Of a DNA stretch of 64,000 bases, positions 8,491-17,242 are shown in pieces (within the stretch, counting starts at the first letter, position 1; every line of letters starts with the position of its first letter). The stretch lies in contig JAFAFA010000061.1 of NCBI GenBank assembly GCA_023423695.1, positions 1 through 64,000 of the forward strand, given 5' to 3'. Source of the DNA: Pseudomonadota bacterium (GTDB lineage: Bacteria; Pseudomonadota; Alphaproteobacteria; Azospirillales; Azospirillaceae). Both the position numbers and the translations under genes were made by a program. The notes under the pieces are model-generated. The model ran no database searches and was not told where the DNA came from. It saw only the letters and a program-made list of their open reading frames with translations.

Positions 8491-9954
8491 TCAGTGCTTG
8501 AAGACGGCGTCGATGTCGGCGTCGGTCTTCGGCAGGGCGGCCAGTTCCGCCAGCGTGATCGGCTTCACCGGCGGGCGCAGGCGGTAATAGCCAACCTCCG
8601 CCGGGGAGATGCCGCGCTCCGCCGCGATGACCTCCGTCACCGTCGGGCCGCACAGCCGGCCCTGGCACGGCCCCATGCCGCAGCGCAGGAAGCTCTTGGC
8701 CTGGTTGGGGCCGGAACAGCCCAGCCGCACCGCCTCGCGCACCGCGCCGGCGGTGATCTCCTCGCAGCGGCAGACGATGGTGTCGTCGGCCGGCACGCGG
8801 AAGGCTTCCGCCGGGGTGTAGAGCGTGTCGAGGAAGGCGCGTCCCGTCAGCGCGCGGTCCAGCGCGGCGCGGAATGGGGCGGCGGACTGGTCGCGCTGCT
8901 CCCGCCCGATGCGGCCCAGCCGGTGCAGCGCGTCGAGCGCCGCCAGCCGTCCCGCTTCCTCCGCCGCGCGGGCGCCGCCGATGCCGGCGCCGTCGCCGGC
9001 CAGCGACACGCCTTCGACCGAGGTGGCGCCCCATTCGTCGGTGGTCGGACGCCAGCAGCGCTGCTGCTCGTCCCAGCGCTGGGCGCAGCCGGTGGCGTTG
9101 GCGAGGTTCAGGTTGGGAACGACACCGTGGTGCAGCAGAAGCGTGTCGGCCGGCAGCCGGTGCTCCGTGCCGTTGCGGGTATAGACGACGCTCTTCAGCA
9201 CGCCTTCACCGGCAAGACCACCTTCGGCGCGCAAGGCCGTCACGTTGCCGATGACGGTCAGCTTGCGCCTGACCTCCAGCATCAGCTTCATGCCCTTGCC
9301 GAGATAGGGGGAGCGCAGGAAGCCCGGCAGCAGCGGCAGGGCGGCGCGCCAGTTCTCCTTCGGCGTGGTGTCGAGGATCGCGTCGATGCGGGCGCCGGCC
9401 CGCAGATACTGCCAGGCCAGCAGCCACAGCAGCGGCCCGCTGCCCGCCATCACCGTGGCGCCCGACGGCACGAGGCCGGAGGTCTTCAGCAGCACCTGCG
9501 CCGCACCGGCGCCCAGCACGCCCGGCAGGGTCCAGCCGGGGATCGGGAAGGGACGTTCCAGCGCGCCGGTCGCCAGGATGACATGACGGACGGTCAGCAT
9601 CGCCGCGGCGCCGTCGCGCGACAGCCCGATCTGGATGCGGCGATGCCCGTCCGGACCATCCTCGCGCGGGCGGGCGACGCTCCACACCGTGCTGCCCGGC
9701 CAATGGACGGCGCCGCTGTCGCGCAACGGACCCAGCAGCTCGGCGCCATGCCAATAGTCGGGGCCGAGCACCTTGCGGTCGCGCACCGGCGTCTCGGTGA
9801 CGGCGCGGTAGATCTGGCCGCCCGGTTCCGCCTGTTCGTCGAGCAGGACGACCGACGCGCCCTTGGACGCGGCGAGCGCCGCCGCGGCGAGGCCGGCCGG
9901 GCCGGCGCCGACGATGGCGATGTCGAAATCGAACCTTGTTCCCTGGGCGCTCAT
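8491..9954 (-). CDS. FAD/NAD-binding amine dehydrogenase, alpha subunit with BFD-like iron-sulfur domain
   Basis: A 487-residue pyridine-nucleotide-disulphide-type flavoprotein with FAD motif IVGAGPAGLAAAALAASKGA at the start and a second dinucleotide motif near VMAGSGPLLWLLAWQY. The C-terminal quarter is a bacterioferritin-associated-ferredoxin-like domain with cysteines in CRCEE, CSG, and CGMGPCQGRLC, which binds a [2Fe-2S] cluster. This is the electron-transfer alpha subunit of the HcnB/OoxA type. It overlaps the upstream small ferredoxin gene by ATGA and is 15 bases from the beta-subunit gene, so the three are co-expressed. Confidence 0.88.
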   Translation of the reverse strand: MSAQGTRFDFDIAIVGAGPAGLAAAALAASKGASVVLLDEQAEPGGQIYRAVTETPVRDRKVLGPDYWHGAELLGPLRDSGAVHWPGSTVWSVARPREDGPDGHRRIQIGLSRDGAAAMLTVRHVILATGALERPFPIPGWTLPGVLGAGAAQVLLKTSGLVPSGATVMAGSGPLLWLLAWQYLRAGARIDAILDTTPKENWRAALPLLPGFLRSPYLGKGMKLMLEVRRKLTVIGNVTALRAEGGLAGEGVLKSVVYTRNGTEHRLPADTLLLHHGVVPNLNLANATGCAQRWDEQQRCWRPTTDEWGATSVEGVSLAGDGAGIGGARAAEEAGRLAALDALHRLGRIGREQRDQSAAPFRAALDRALTGRAFLDTLYTPAEAFRVPADDTIVCRCEEITAGAVREAVRLGCSGPNQAKSFLRCGMGPCQGRLCGPTVTEVIAAERGISPAEVGYYRLRPPVKPITLAELAALPKTDADIDAVFKH

Positions 9955-10265
9955 CGCTCGACCTCGCGCTTGCCGTTCTGGGTTTCCACCGCCATGCCCG
10001 GCGCCACGCGCACCTGACAGCCCTGGCGGTTGCCCGTCCCGTCGATGGTGACGAGGCAGTCGAAGCAGACGCCCATCATGCAGTAGGGACCGCGCGCCGC
10101 GCCGCTGACCGGCGTGTTGCGGCAGGCGGTGACGCCGTTGGCCAGCAGAGCGGCGGCGACGCTGTCGCCCGCCCGCGCGCTGGCCGGACGGCCGTCGATG
10201 GTGAAGGCGACCGTCTGGCCGGCGGTCTTGGCGGCGGTCTCGATCTCAGGCAGCCTGCGGAACAT
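9951..10265 (-). CDS. Small [2Fe-2S] subunit (gamma) of the amine dehydrogenase
   Basis: A 104-residue ferredoxin-like protein of the HcnA/OoxC type. The cysteines lie at CRNTPVSG, then YCMMGVCFDC, then a distal C in GCQV, as expected for a [2Fe-2S] cluster in a beta-grasp fold. ATG 10265 is chosen because GGAGG is correctly spaced; a start nine codons upstream would lie deeper inside the previous gene. It overlaps the end of the upstream flavoprotein by 20 bases and the alpha gene by ATGA. It passes electrons from the flavin subunits toward the respiratory chain. Confidence 0.88.
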   Translation of the reverse strand: MFRRLPEIETAAKTAGQTVAFTIDGRPASARAGDSVAAALLANGVTACRNTPVSGAARGPYCMMGVCFDCLVTIDGTGNRQGCQVRVAPGMAVETQNGKREVER

Positions 10266-11379
10266 GGAACCTCCGGGCGCTGAAGGGCGCAAAACGGTCG
10301 CCGAGGCCGCCGGCCGCGATCAGCGGCGCCAGCGTCAGCGCATGGTTGGCGGCAAGGGTCACGCCGCTGTGGCAGGTGGCGACGAAGGCGCCGGGGGCCG
10401 TCTTCGACTCCTCGTAGATCGGGAAGCCGTCCGGCGTCAGCACGCGCAGCGCCGCCCAGCTCCGCACCACGTTCAGCTTGCCCAGCAGCGGGAAGAAGCG
10501 GATGGCGCGCTCGGCGATGGCCGACGAGATGCCCGGCTGCAGCGTGGTGTCGAAGCCGGTTTCCTCGAAGCTGTCGCCGATCATCACCCCGCCCTCATCG
10601 GTCTGGCGGACATAGACGGTGGGGTGATGCAGGAAGGGGGCGGTCTTTTCGGTGACGATGACATGGCCGCGCTGCGGGCGGACGGGGGCGGACAGGCCGA
10701 CCATCGGCGCCAGCCGCGCGCTGTCGTGTCCGGCGGCCAGGACGATCTTGCCCGCGCGGATTTCACCGCTGGCGGTGGTCATGCGGAAGCCGCCGTCGCG
10801 ATGCTCGATCCGCTCCACCCGGTGGTTGGGCCGGTAATCGACGCCCAGCATGCCGATGCCCTTGTGCAGCGTGCGCAGCAGCCGCAGCGAGTTGCAGTGG
10901 CCGTCCAAGGGGCAATAGGTGCCGCCCACCACGTCCGGCCCGATGAAGGGCAGTTCCTTGCGCAGCGTCTCGCGGTCCATCACCTCGTAGGGGTAACGGA
11001 TCATGTCGGGCTGGTTGTGCAGCCGCATCATGGTGTTGGCGCGGTCCTGCAAATCCTCTTCCGACAGCATCGGCATGAAGCCGCCGGGGCGCCGGTAGGC
11101 GACGTCCAGCCCGGTCTGTTCGCGCAGCAGGTCGGCGAAGCCGCTCCAGTCGTCGGAGGACTGCTTGGTCCAGCCGGCATATTCCGGCATCCCCAGACCC
11201 TTGCCCTGCACCCAGACCAGGGCGAAGTTGCCGCGCGACGGGCGCACGGCGACGTCGCCCTCATCCAGCATGGCGACCTTCTGGCCCGACCGCGCGAGGC
11301 CCCAGGCCAGCGCCGATCCGACCAGCCCGCCGCCGATCACGGCGACGTCGTACTCTCCGCCCCGACTGGGCTGCGTCAT
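10246..11379 (-). CDS. Second DAO-family FAD-dependent oxidoreductase
   Basis: Flavoprotein of 377 residues with the FAD motif VAVIGGGLVGSALAWGLARS and the C-terminal closing segment SWAALRVLTPDGFPIYEES. It resembles the beta subunit encoded two genes downstream but is clearly divergent, so it is a paralogue and not a recent duplicate. An alternate catalytic subunit for the same alpha/gamma pair, or an independent amino-acid oxidase, are both possible. The start is ATG 11379 with a GGAG upstream; the open frame continues 67 codons further but there it reads through a region of intergenic character. It is the first gene of the operon facing the divergent LysR gene. Confidence 0.87.
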   Translation of the reverse strand: MTQPSRGGEYDVAVIGGGLVGSALAWGLARSGQKVAMLDEGDVAVRPSRGNFALVWVQGKGLGMPEYAGWTKQSSDDWSGFADLLREQTGLDVAYRRPGGFMPMLSEEDLQDRANTMMRLHNQPDMIRYPYEVMDRETLRKELPFIGPDVVGGTYCPLDGHCNSLRLLRTLHKGIGMLGVDYRPNHRVERIEHRDGGFRMTTASGEIRAGKIVLAAGHDSARLAPMVGLSAPVRPQRGHVIVTEKTAPFLHHPTVYVRQTDEGGVMIGDSFEETGFDTTLQPGISSAIAERAIRFFPLLGKLNVVRSWAALRVLTPDGFPIYEESKTAPGAFVATCHSGVTLAANHALTLAPLIAAGGLGDRFAPFSARRFHVPQAA

Positions 11380-11727
11380 CGTCTCCACTCCCGCCGCCGC
11401 TGCCGCACCGTTTTTCCGTGCGCACCGGCCGCCGCCGTTATCGTTTGGCGCGCAACGCGGCACCCGGCACCCGCATACGGTGCTGAATACTTCGCATTGA
11501 AGCGCGTATCCTTGTGAAAGCACCGAAGGTGGTGTCGTTTCACATGGTTGGATTGCGAACTGCAGGGTTTTCTTTGGCAAGGCGCCGCGGGATGCTTCCC
11601 GGTGACGCGTGGCCGCTCCTCGATCCTTGCGATAGCATCGGCAGCCAACTTATAACTGTCAAATCAGATCGAAGGGGTGTTTCATGAATGAATGTTATGA
11701 TCCGGTTTGCGGGAGAGAGCGGGCGCC
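11380..11727. promoter_or_regulatory. Divergent control region between the amine operon and lysR
   Basis: A 348-base intergenic region without a convincing gene. It must hold promoters for the leftward amine operon and the rightward LysR gene. An ATAC-N15-GTAT element at 11487-11509 has an internal CTTC/GAAG pair and is a candidate LysR-type site. The stretch 11640-11700 is relatively A/T-rich (CAACTTATAAC) and is the likelier location of the lysR promoter. OccR/NocR-type proteins usually bind such divergent regions and respond to the opine; that link is inference here. Confidence 0.5.
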
Positions 11728-12681
11728 ATGATCAATCCGCGCCAGATCGAAGCCTTCCGCGCCGTGATGCTGACCGGCGGCATCACCGCGGCGGCGGAAT
11801 TGCTGAACATCTCCCAGCCCGCGGTCAGCCGCCTGATCAGCGACCTGCAATATGCGCTGAAGCTGACCCTGTTCGAACGGCGCGGCCCCCGCATTACCCC
11901 GACCAGCGAGGCCATCTCGCTGTATCAGGTGGTCGACCGTGCCTTCGTCGGGCTGGAGCTGATCGAGCAGACCGCGCGCGACCTGACCGCCCGGCGCAGC
12001 GGGGCGCTGCGGGTGGCGGCGATGCCGGCGCTGGGCGTCGGCTTCCTGCCGCGCTACGTCGCGCGCTTCCTCAGCGAACGGCCGCGGGTGGACATCGCTC
12101 TGCGCGGCAGCACCTCTCCCATCATCCTGGACTGGGTGGCGACCGGTCAGTGCGAGCTGGGTTTCGCACACACCCCTATCGACCACGCGGCGGTGCTGAC
12201 CGAGAAGATCCACGGGATTCCCGCCGTCGCCATCGTGCCGCCCGGCCATCCGCTGGCCGACAAGGATGTCCTGACGCCGAAGGATTTCGAGGGGGAGAGC
12301 TTCATCTCCACCAGCCCGCCGGCCTTGCTGCGCTCCCGCATCGACACGGTGTTCGCCGACCATGACGTGTCGCGGGCGATGCGGGTGGAAACCCAGCTGA
12401 CCATGAACGCCTGCGCCATGGTGGCGGCCGGCTATGGGGTATCGATCGTCGATCCCTTCACCGCCCAGGACTATGTCGCGCACGGTCTGATCATTCGTCC
12501 GTTCGATCCCGTCATCGGCTTCGACATCGCCATCCTGCGTTCCGCCCAGGTGCCCCTGTCGATGATCGCGGAGGATTTCCTCGCCGGTTTCCTGGAGGAG
12601 GCGACGCGCTTTCGTGACGGCTTCCTCGGACCGGGCGGCATCGGCTACGGCCTTCAACTCGTTCGTAACACGGAATTATAA
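11728..12681 (+). CDS. LysR-family regulator, OccR/NocR-like
   Basis: A 317-residue LysR regulator. The N-terminal winged helix-turn-helix is RQIEAFRAVMLTGGITAAAE and then LLNISQPAVSRLISDLQ, wording close to the opine regulators OccR and NocR. The rest is the two-lobed effector domain. ATG 11728 (MINPRQIEA) is chosen over a start seven codons upstream because LysR proteins begin just before this helix. It is divergent from the amine operon and lies upstream of a Pot-type importer, so it may control both. Known OccR/NocR proteins need an opine as co-inducer; the ligand here is unknown. Confidence 0.9.
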   Translation: MINPRQIEAFRAVMLTGGITAAAELLNISQPAVSRLISDLQYALKLTLFERRGPRITPTSEAISLYQVVDRAFVGLELIEQTARDLTARRSGALRVAAMPALGVGFLPRYVARFLSERPRVDIALRGSTSPIILDWVATGQCELGFAHTPIDHAAVLTEKIHGIPAVAIVPPGHPLADKDVLTPKDFEGESFISTSPPALLRSRIDTVFADHDVSRAMRVETQLTMNACAMVAAGYGVSIVDPFTAQDYVAHGLIIRPFDPVIGFDIAILRSAQVPLSMIAEDFLAGFLEEATRFRDGFLGPGGIGYGLQLVRNTEL

Positions 12682-12929
12682 CATTTCCGGATGAATGATG
12701 GCGGTTATTCGATTTGACGGTTATGTGACCGCACCAGCACCCTTGGTCCGCGTCCTGACCGCGACCTTCCCGAAAAACAGCCCGCGACAACGGCGGCGGC
12801 AAGGTGAGGGACGGTAAAACCGCGATCTCGATCCGTGTTCCGATGCGGGTCCGAAGATCAGGCCCGAATGCCCCCGGAACTGCGGACAGCGACCGTAAAC
12901 AGGGACCAAGGCTCAAGAGGAGAATGACG

Positions 12930-13979
12930 ATGCGCTCGGTGATGTGCGGATTGATGGCGACGGCGGCCCTGTGGTGCGGCATTGCCGCGGTGCAGACGGC
13001 CCAGGCCCAGGACAAGACGCTCTTTGTCGCCGCCTATGGCGGGTCCTTCGAGCAGACCATGCGCAAGGACATCATCCCGGCCTTCGAGAAGGCGACGGGC
13101 GTGAAGGTCGAATACGTGGCCGGCAACTCCACCGACAACCTAGCCAAGCTGCAGGCCCAGAAGGGCAACCAGCAGATCGACGTCGTCATCCTCGACGACG
13201 GCCCGATGTACCAGGCGGTGGCGCTGAACTTCTGCGCCGACCTGGAGAAGGCGCCGGTCTACGACCAGCTCTATGATCTGGCGAAGATGCCGTCGGGCAA
13301 GGCCGTCAATTTCGGCGCGGTCGGCACCGGCATCGTCTACAACAAGGCCTATTTCGACGAGAACAAGATCCCGGCCCCGACCTCGTGGAAGGACATCGAG
13401 GATCCGCGCTACAAGAAGAAGCTGGTCGTTCCGCCGATCAACAACAGCTACGGCCTGCACGCGCTGGTGATGATGGCCCGCCTGAACGGCGGCGGCGAGA
13501 CCAACATCGAGCCGGGCTTCAAGGAGTTCAAGGACAAGGTCAACCCGAACGTGCTGGCCTACGAGCCGTCGCCGGGCAAGATGACCGAGCTGTTCCAGAG
13601 CAACCAGGCCGTCATCGCCGTCTGGGGCTCGGGCCGGGCCAAGGCGCTGGCCGACACCGGCTTCCCCGCCACCTTCACCTATCCGAAGGAAGGCGGCATC
13701 GTTCTCGGCTCCGCCGCCTGTCAGGTCGCCGGCAGCAAGAATGCCGCGGAAGCGCAGAAGTTCATCCAGCATATGCTGGGCGTCGAGGCGCAGACCGCGC
13801 TCGCCGTCAGCGCCGGTTTCGGCCCGGTGAACAAGACGGTGGAACTGCCCGCCGACAAGCAGGTCGGCATCCCCTATGGCCCGGAGCAGGTCAACAAGCT
13901 GCTGGTGGTGGACTGGGACACCATCAACAAGAACCGCGAGCAGTGGAACAAGCGCTGGACCCGCGAGATCGAGCGCTGA
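12930..13979 (+). CDS. PotD/PotF-like periplasmic binding protein
   Basis: Binding protein of about 349 residues of the extracellular-solute-binding family 1 (polyamine and related). The signal peptide MRSVMCGLMATAALWCGIAA is cleaved near AQAQ. The mature start TLFVAAYGGSFEQTM is typical of the group. ATG 12930 is chosen because AGAGGAG lies seven bases upstream; ATG 12924 is too close to it. It heads an ABC operon (binding protein, ATPase, two permeases) that is interrupted only by a large inverted repeat. The substrate may be a polyamine or the amine compound used by the upstream operon. Confidence 0.9.
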   Translation: MRSVMCGLMATAALWCGIAAVQTAQAQDKTLFVAAYGGSFEQTMRKDIIPAFEKATGVKVEYVAGNSTDNLAKLQAQKGNQQIDVVILDDGPMYQAVALNFCADLEKAPVYDQLYDLAKMPSGKAVNFGAVGTGIVYNKAYFDENKIPAPTSWKDIEDPRYKKKLVVPPINNSYGLHALVMMARLNGGGETNIEPGFKEFKDKVNPNVLAYEPSPGKMTELFQSNQAVIAVWGSGRAKALADTGFPATFTYPKEGGIVLGSAACQVAGSKNAAEAQKFIQHMLGVEAQTALAVSAGFGPVNKTVELPADKQVGIPYGPEQVNKLLVVDWDTINKNREQWNKRWTREIER

Positions 13980-13994
13980 GGCGAGGGGCTAATC

Positions 13995-14107
13995 TCCTCT
14001 CCCCCCTGGGGAGAGGGTTAGGGTGAGGGGGAAGCGCGGCGAGAATTCTCGAGAATCCACGCGGTGCGTCCCCCTCACCCCGACCCTCTCCCCGGGGGAG
14101 AGGGGGA
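13995..14107. repeat. Large intergenic inverted repeat between binding-protein and ATPase genes
   Basis: Two arms of about 38 bases (13995-14032 and 14069-14107) are near-perfect reverse complements. Each contains the block GGGGAGAGGGT followed by GGGTGAGGGGGA. The 36-base loop contains the palindrome GAGAATTCTC. This looks like a dispersed palindromic repeat of the kind common in GC-rich proteobacteria. In the mRNA it would form a very stable hairpin between the binding protein and the rest of the transporter, favouring the binding protein. Confidence 0.85.
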
Positions 14108-14131
14108 TGAAGGGGAGAGGGAGACGACGGC

Positions 14132-15205
14132 ATGACTTATCTGGTTCTCGACCAACTGACCAAGCGCTTCGCCAACTGGACGGCGGTCGATCACGTCTCG
14201 CTGACTGTCGAGAAGGGCGAGCTGATTTCGCTGCTGGGGCCGTCGGGCTGCGGCAAGACCACCACCTTGCAGATGATCGCCGGCTTCCTCGACGCCGACG
14301 GCGGGCGGGTGATGCTGGACGGCCAGGATCTGCTGGCGAAGAAGCCGAACGAGCGCGGGCTGGGCATCGTCTTCCAGAGCTACGCCCTGTTCCCCCACAT
14401 GACCGCAGCGGAGAACGTCGCCTTCGGGCTGGAGATGCGCAAGGTCAACCGCGCCGACCGCGACCGCATGGTGGCCGAGGCGCTGAAGCTGGTCGGGCTG
14501 GAGCAGTATGGCGACCGCCACCCCCGCCGCATGTCCGGCGGCCAGCAGCAGCGCGTGGCGCTGGCCCGTGCACTGGTCATCAAGCCGAGCCTTCTGCTTC
14601 TCGACGAGCCGCTGTCGAACCTGGACGCCAAGATGCGCGAGGAGATGCAGATCGAGCTTCGCCGCATCCAGCGCACCGTCGGCACCACCATGATCCTCGT
14701 CACCCATGACCAGTCGGAGGCGATGGCGCTGTCCGACCGCGTGGTGGTGATGAACAAGGGCCGCATCCAGCAGGTCGCCACCCCGCAGGAGGCCTACGAC
14801 CACCCGGCCAACGCCTTCGTCGCCAACTTCCTCGGCCGCACCAACCTGTTGCCGGGCATGGTCGGCAACGGCGCGGCCGGGACCGTCATCTCCGTCGCCG
14901 ACAGCGTCTGGCCGGTATCCCAGCCGGTGCCGCCGGGACCGGGCGCGCTGGCCGTCCGGCCGGAGAAGATCGGTTTCGTCGATGCCGGCGGCCTCAGCGG
15001 CACCGTGCTGGCCCGCGTCTTCCAGGGCACCCAATGGCTGTTCGAAATCGAAACCGCCGCCGGGCGCCTGATGGTGATCCGCCAGCATGACGGTTCGCCC
15101 CTGCCTGCCGAGCGCGAGCGGGTGATGGTCGGCTGGCGTGCCCAGGACATGGCGGTGATGCCCGCCGACCCGGAGGCGGCCGCGTCCGCCCGGGAGGCGG
15201 CATGA
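14132..15205 (+). CDS. PotA-like ABC transporter ATP-binding protein
   Basis: ATPase of 357 residues with Walker A GPSGCGKTT, Q-loop VFQSYALFPHMTAAENV, signature MSGGQQQRVALARAL, Walker B LLLLDEPLSNLDAKM and switch histidine VTHDQSEAM. The C-terminal 110 residues form the TOBE domain of the PotA/FbpC branch. ATG 14132 follows GAGAGGGAG. The stop overlaps the next permease start by ATGA. It powers import of the ligand of the protein encoded at 12930-13979. Confidence 0.93.
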   Translation: MTYLVLDQLTKRFANWTAVDHVSLTVEKGELISLLGPSGCGKTTTLQMIAGFLDADGGRVMLDGQDLLAKKPNERGLGIVFQSYALFPHMTAAENVAFGLEMRKVNRADRDRMVAEALKLVGLEQYGDRHPRRMSGGQQQRVALARALVIKPSLLLLDEPLSNLDAKMREEMQIELRRIQRTVGTTMILVTHDQSEAMALSDRVVVMNKGRIQQVATPQEAYDHPANAFVANFLGRTNLLPGMVGNGAAGTVISVADSVWPVSQPVPPGPGALAVRPEKIGFVDAGGLSGTVLARVFQGTQWLFEIETAAGRLMVIRQHDGSPLPAERERVMVGWRAQDMAVMPADPEAAASAREAA

Positions 15206-16140
15206 GCATGGCGGCCTCCACCGACACCCAGATGCAGGCATCCGCCGCTCCCCCCTCCGCCCACGCCCCGCCGCCCCGCCGGCCTCGCCGCTGGCCCTGG
15301 ACGCCCTATCTGCTGAGCGCGCCGGGTCTGGCCCTGTGCGCGGTGCTGCTGCTGGTGCCATTGGCGATGACCTTCCTGTTGTCGCTGAACAGCTTCAGCT
15401 TCTACGGCGGCATCGAGAATGTCTGGCAGCTCGGCAACTACGCCGACATCATTGCCGACAGCTATTTCCACGAGGTCTTCCTGCGCACCTTCCGCATCGC
15501 CGCGGCGGTGACGATCCTCTGCGCGGTGTTCGGCGCGCCGGAGGCCTACATCCTGCGCCGGATGAAATCGCCCTGGCGCGGGCTTTGCCTGCTGATCGTG
15601 CTGGGGCCGCTGCTGATCTCGGTGGTGTCGCGCACATTGGGCTGGGCGCTGCTGTTCGGCTCCACCGGTCTGGTCAACCAGGGGCTGATGGCGATGGGCC
15701 TGATCGCGACGCCGATCGAGTTCATGTATACGGAAACCGGCGTCATCATCGCCCTGACCCATGTGCTGGTGCCCTTCATGGTGCTGTCGGTATGGGCGTC
15801 TCTGCAGCGGCTCGACCCGCAGGTGGAGAATGCGGCACTGTCGCTGGGCGCCGGGCCGCTGACGGTGATGCGCCGGGTGGTGCTGCCGCAGATCGTGCCG
15901 GGCATCCTGTCGGGCTCCATCATCGTCTTCGCGCTGGCGGCCAGCGCCTTCGCCACCCCGGCGATCATCGGCGGGCGGCGGCTGAAGGTGGCGGCGACGC
16001 TCGCCTATGACGAGTTCCTGAACACACTGAACTGGCCCTTGGGCGCCACCGTGGCGGTGCTGCTGCTGATCGCCAACATCGTCATCATCGTCGGCTGCAA
16101 CCGGCTGGTCGAACGTCGCTACAAACAGGTGTTCGAATGA
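15202..16140 (+). CDS. PotB-like ABC transporter permease
   Basis: Inner-membrane permease of 312 residues. A proline-rich cytoplasmic N-terminus of about 35 residues is followed by six hydrophobic segments. The EAA coupling loop is ENAALSLGAGPLTVMRRVVLP. It overlaps the ATPase gene by ATGA and the next permease gene by ATGA, so the three are translated as a unit. It pairs with the PotC-like subunit to form the channel. Confidence 0.92.
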   Translation: MSMAASTDTQMQASAAPPSAHAPPPRRPRRWPWTPYLLSAPGLALCAVLLLVPLAMTFLLSLNSFSFYGGIENVWQLGNYADIIADSYFHEVFLRTFRIAAAVTILCAVFGAPEAYILRRMKSPWRGLCLLIVLGPLLISVVSRTLGWALLFGSTGLVNQGLMAMGLIATPIEFMYTETGVIIALTHVLVPFMVLSVWASLQRLDPQVENAALSLGAGPLTVMRRVVLPQIVPGILSGSIIVFALAASAFATPAIIGGRRLKVAATLAYDEFLNTLNWPLGATVAVLLLIANIVIIVGCNRLVERRYKQVFE

Positions 16141-16937
16141 ACCGCAACGGCCCGATCGCGCTGATCTTCCACGTCCTGTTCCTGGGCTTCCTGCTGGCGC
16201 CGATCCTGATCGTCTGCGCGGTTGCCTTCACCTCGCAGGGCTACCTGTCGCTGCCGACCGAGGGGCTGTCGCTGCGCTGGTTCCGCGCCATCGGCGACAA
16301 TCCGGAATTCATCCGCGCCTTCAAGGACAGCCTGCTGCTGGGGGCGGTTTCCTCCACCCTGGCGATCCTGGTCGCGGTGCCGGCGGCGCTCGCCATCGCG
16401 CGCTATCAGTTCTTCGGGCGCGAGGCGATCCAGGCGCTGTTCCTGTCGCCGCTGATGGTGCCGCACATCGTGCTCGGCATCGCCTTCCTGCGCTTCTTCA
16501 CCTTGATCGGGCTGGGCGGCACTTTCCTCGGGCTGGTTCTGAGCCACGTCATCATCATCCTGCCCTTCGCGCTGCGCCTGATCCTGGCGGCATCCACCGG
16601 GATGGACCGCGCGGTGGAGAATGCGGCATCGTCGCTCGGCGCTTCCTCCTGGACCTGCTTCCGCCGGGTGACCCTGCCGCTGATCCTGCCGGGCGTGGCG
16701 AGCGGCTGGGTGCTGGCCTTCATCAACAGCTTCGACGAGGTGACGATGACCGTCTTCATCGCCTCGCCGGAAACCACCACCCTGCCGGTGCGCCTGTTCC
16801 TCTACATCCAGGACAACATCGATCCGCTGGTCGCCGCGGTGTCGGCGGTGCTGATCTTCCTGACGGTCGCCGCCATGCTGGTGCTCGACCGCGTCTATGG
16901 GCTGGAACGGCTGCTGGTCGGCAAGGGCCGCGACTGA
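16137..16937 (+). CDS. PotC-like ABC transporter permease
   Basis: Second channel subunit, 266 residues, with six predicted membrane helices and the EAA loop ENAASSLGASSWTCFRRVTLP. It starts inside the stop of the PotB-like gene (ATGA). Its last 43 bases overlap, on the opposite strand, the end of the DUF3325 gene. This is an unusual convergent overlap discussed in the findings. It completes the four-gene importer. Confidence 0.92.
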   Translation: MNRNGPIALIFHVLFLGFLLAPILIVCAVAFTSQGYLSLPTEGLSLRWFRAIGDNPEFIRAFKDSLLLGAVSSTLAILVAVPAALAIARYQFFGREAIQALFLSPLMVPHIVLGIAFLRFFTLIGLGGTFLGLVLSHVIIILPFALRLILAASTGMDRAVENAASSLGASSWTCFRRVTLPLILPGVASGWVLAFINSFDEVTMTVFIASPETTTLPVRLFLYIQDNIDPLVAAVSAVLIFLTVAAMLVLDRVYGLERLLVGKGRD

Positions 16938-17242
16938 GCCGCGCGCGGCGGCGCGCCGTTCCGGCCGCCGCCATCCGCGAGGCGGATGATCGTGCAGAAC
17001 ACGACGCCCGCGGCCAAGCTGGTGTGGCCGCTGAGCATGACGAGGCCCAGTCCCCAACCCTGCCAATTCACCAGCACCCCCAGCGCCAGCAGCAGGGCGC
17101 TGGTTCCAGCGACGCGCAGGGCGCGCGTCACGGCGGGGTCCAGCCGGCGTCCGAACAGGTCGTGCTGCTTGCGCTCCATCGCCAGGGCCAGCGCCGCGAA
17201 GCCGGCAAGGCTCAGCGCGAAAGACAGCAGGTGCATCATCAT
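16895..17242 (-). CDS. DUF3325 membrane protein of the iron-uptake module
   Basis: A 115-residue protein with three hydrophobic segments in the first 90 residues (FALSLAGFAALALAM, ALRVAGTSALLLALGVLVNW, MLSGHTSLAAGVVFCTII), matching DUF3325. Function is unknown; the family recurs beside TonB-dependent siderophore receptors with PepSY and DUF3649 proteins. ATG 17242 has AGGAGG seven bases upstream and overlaps the PepSY stop by ATGA. The hydrophilic tail after LADGGG is encoded antisense to the end of the PotC-like gene and looks like read-through after loss of the native stop. Confidence 0.82.
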   Translation of the reverse strand: MMMHLLSFALSLAGFAALALAMERKQHDLFGRRLDPAVTRALRVAGTSALLLALGVLVNWQGWGLGLVMLSGHTSLAAGVVFCTIIRLADGGGRNGAPPRAAQSRPLPTSSRSSP

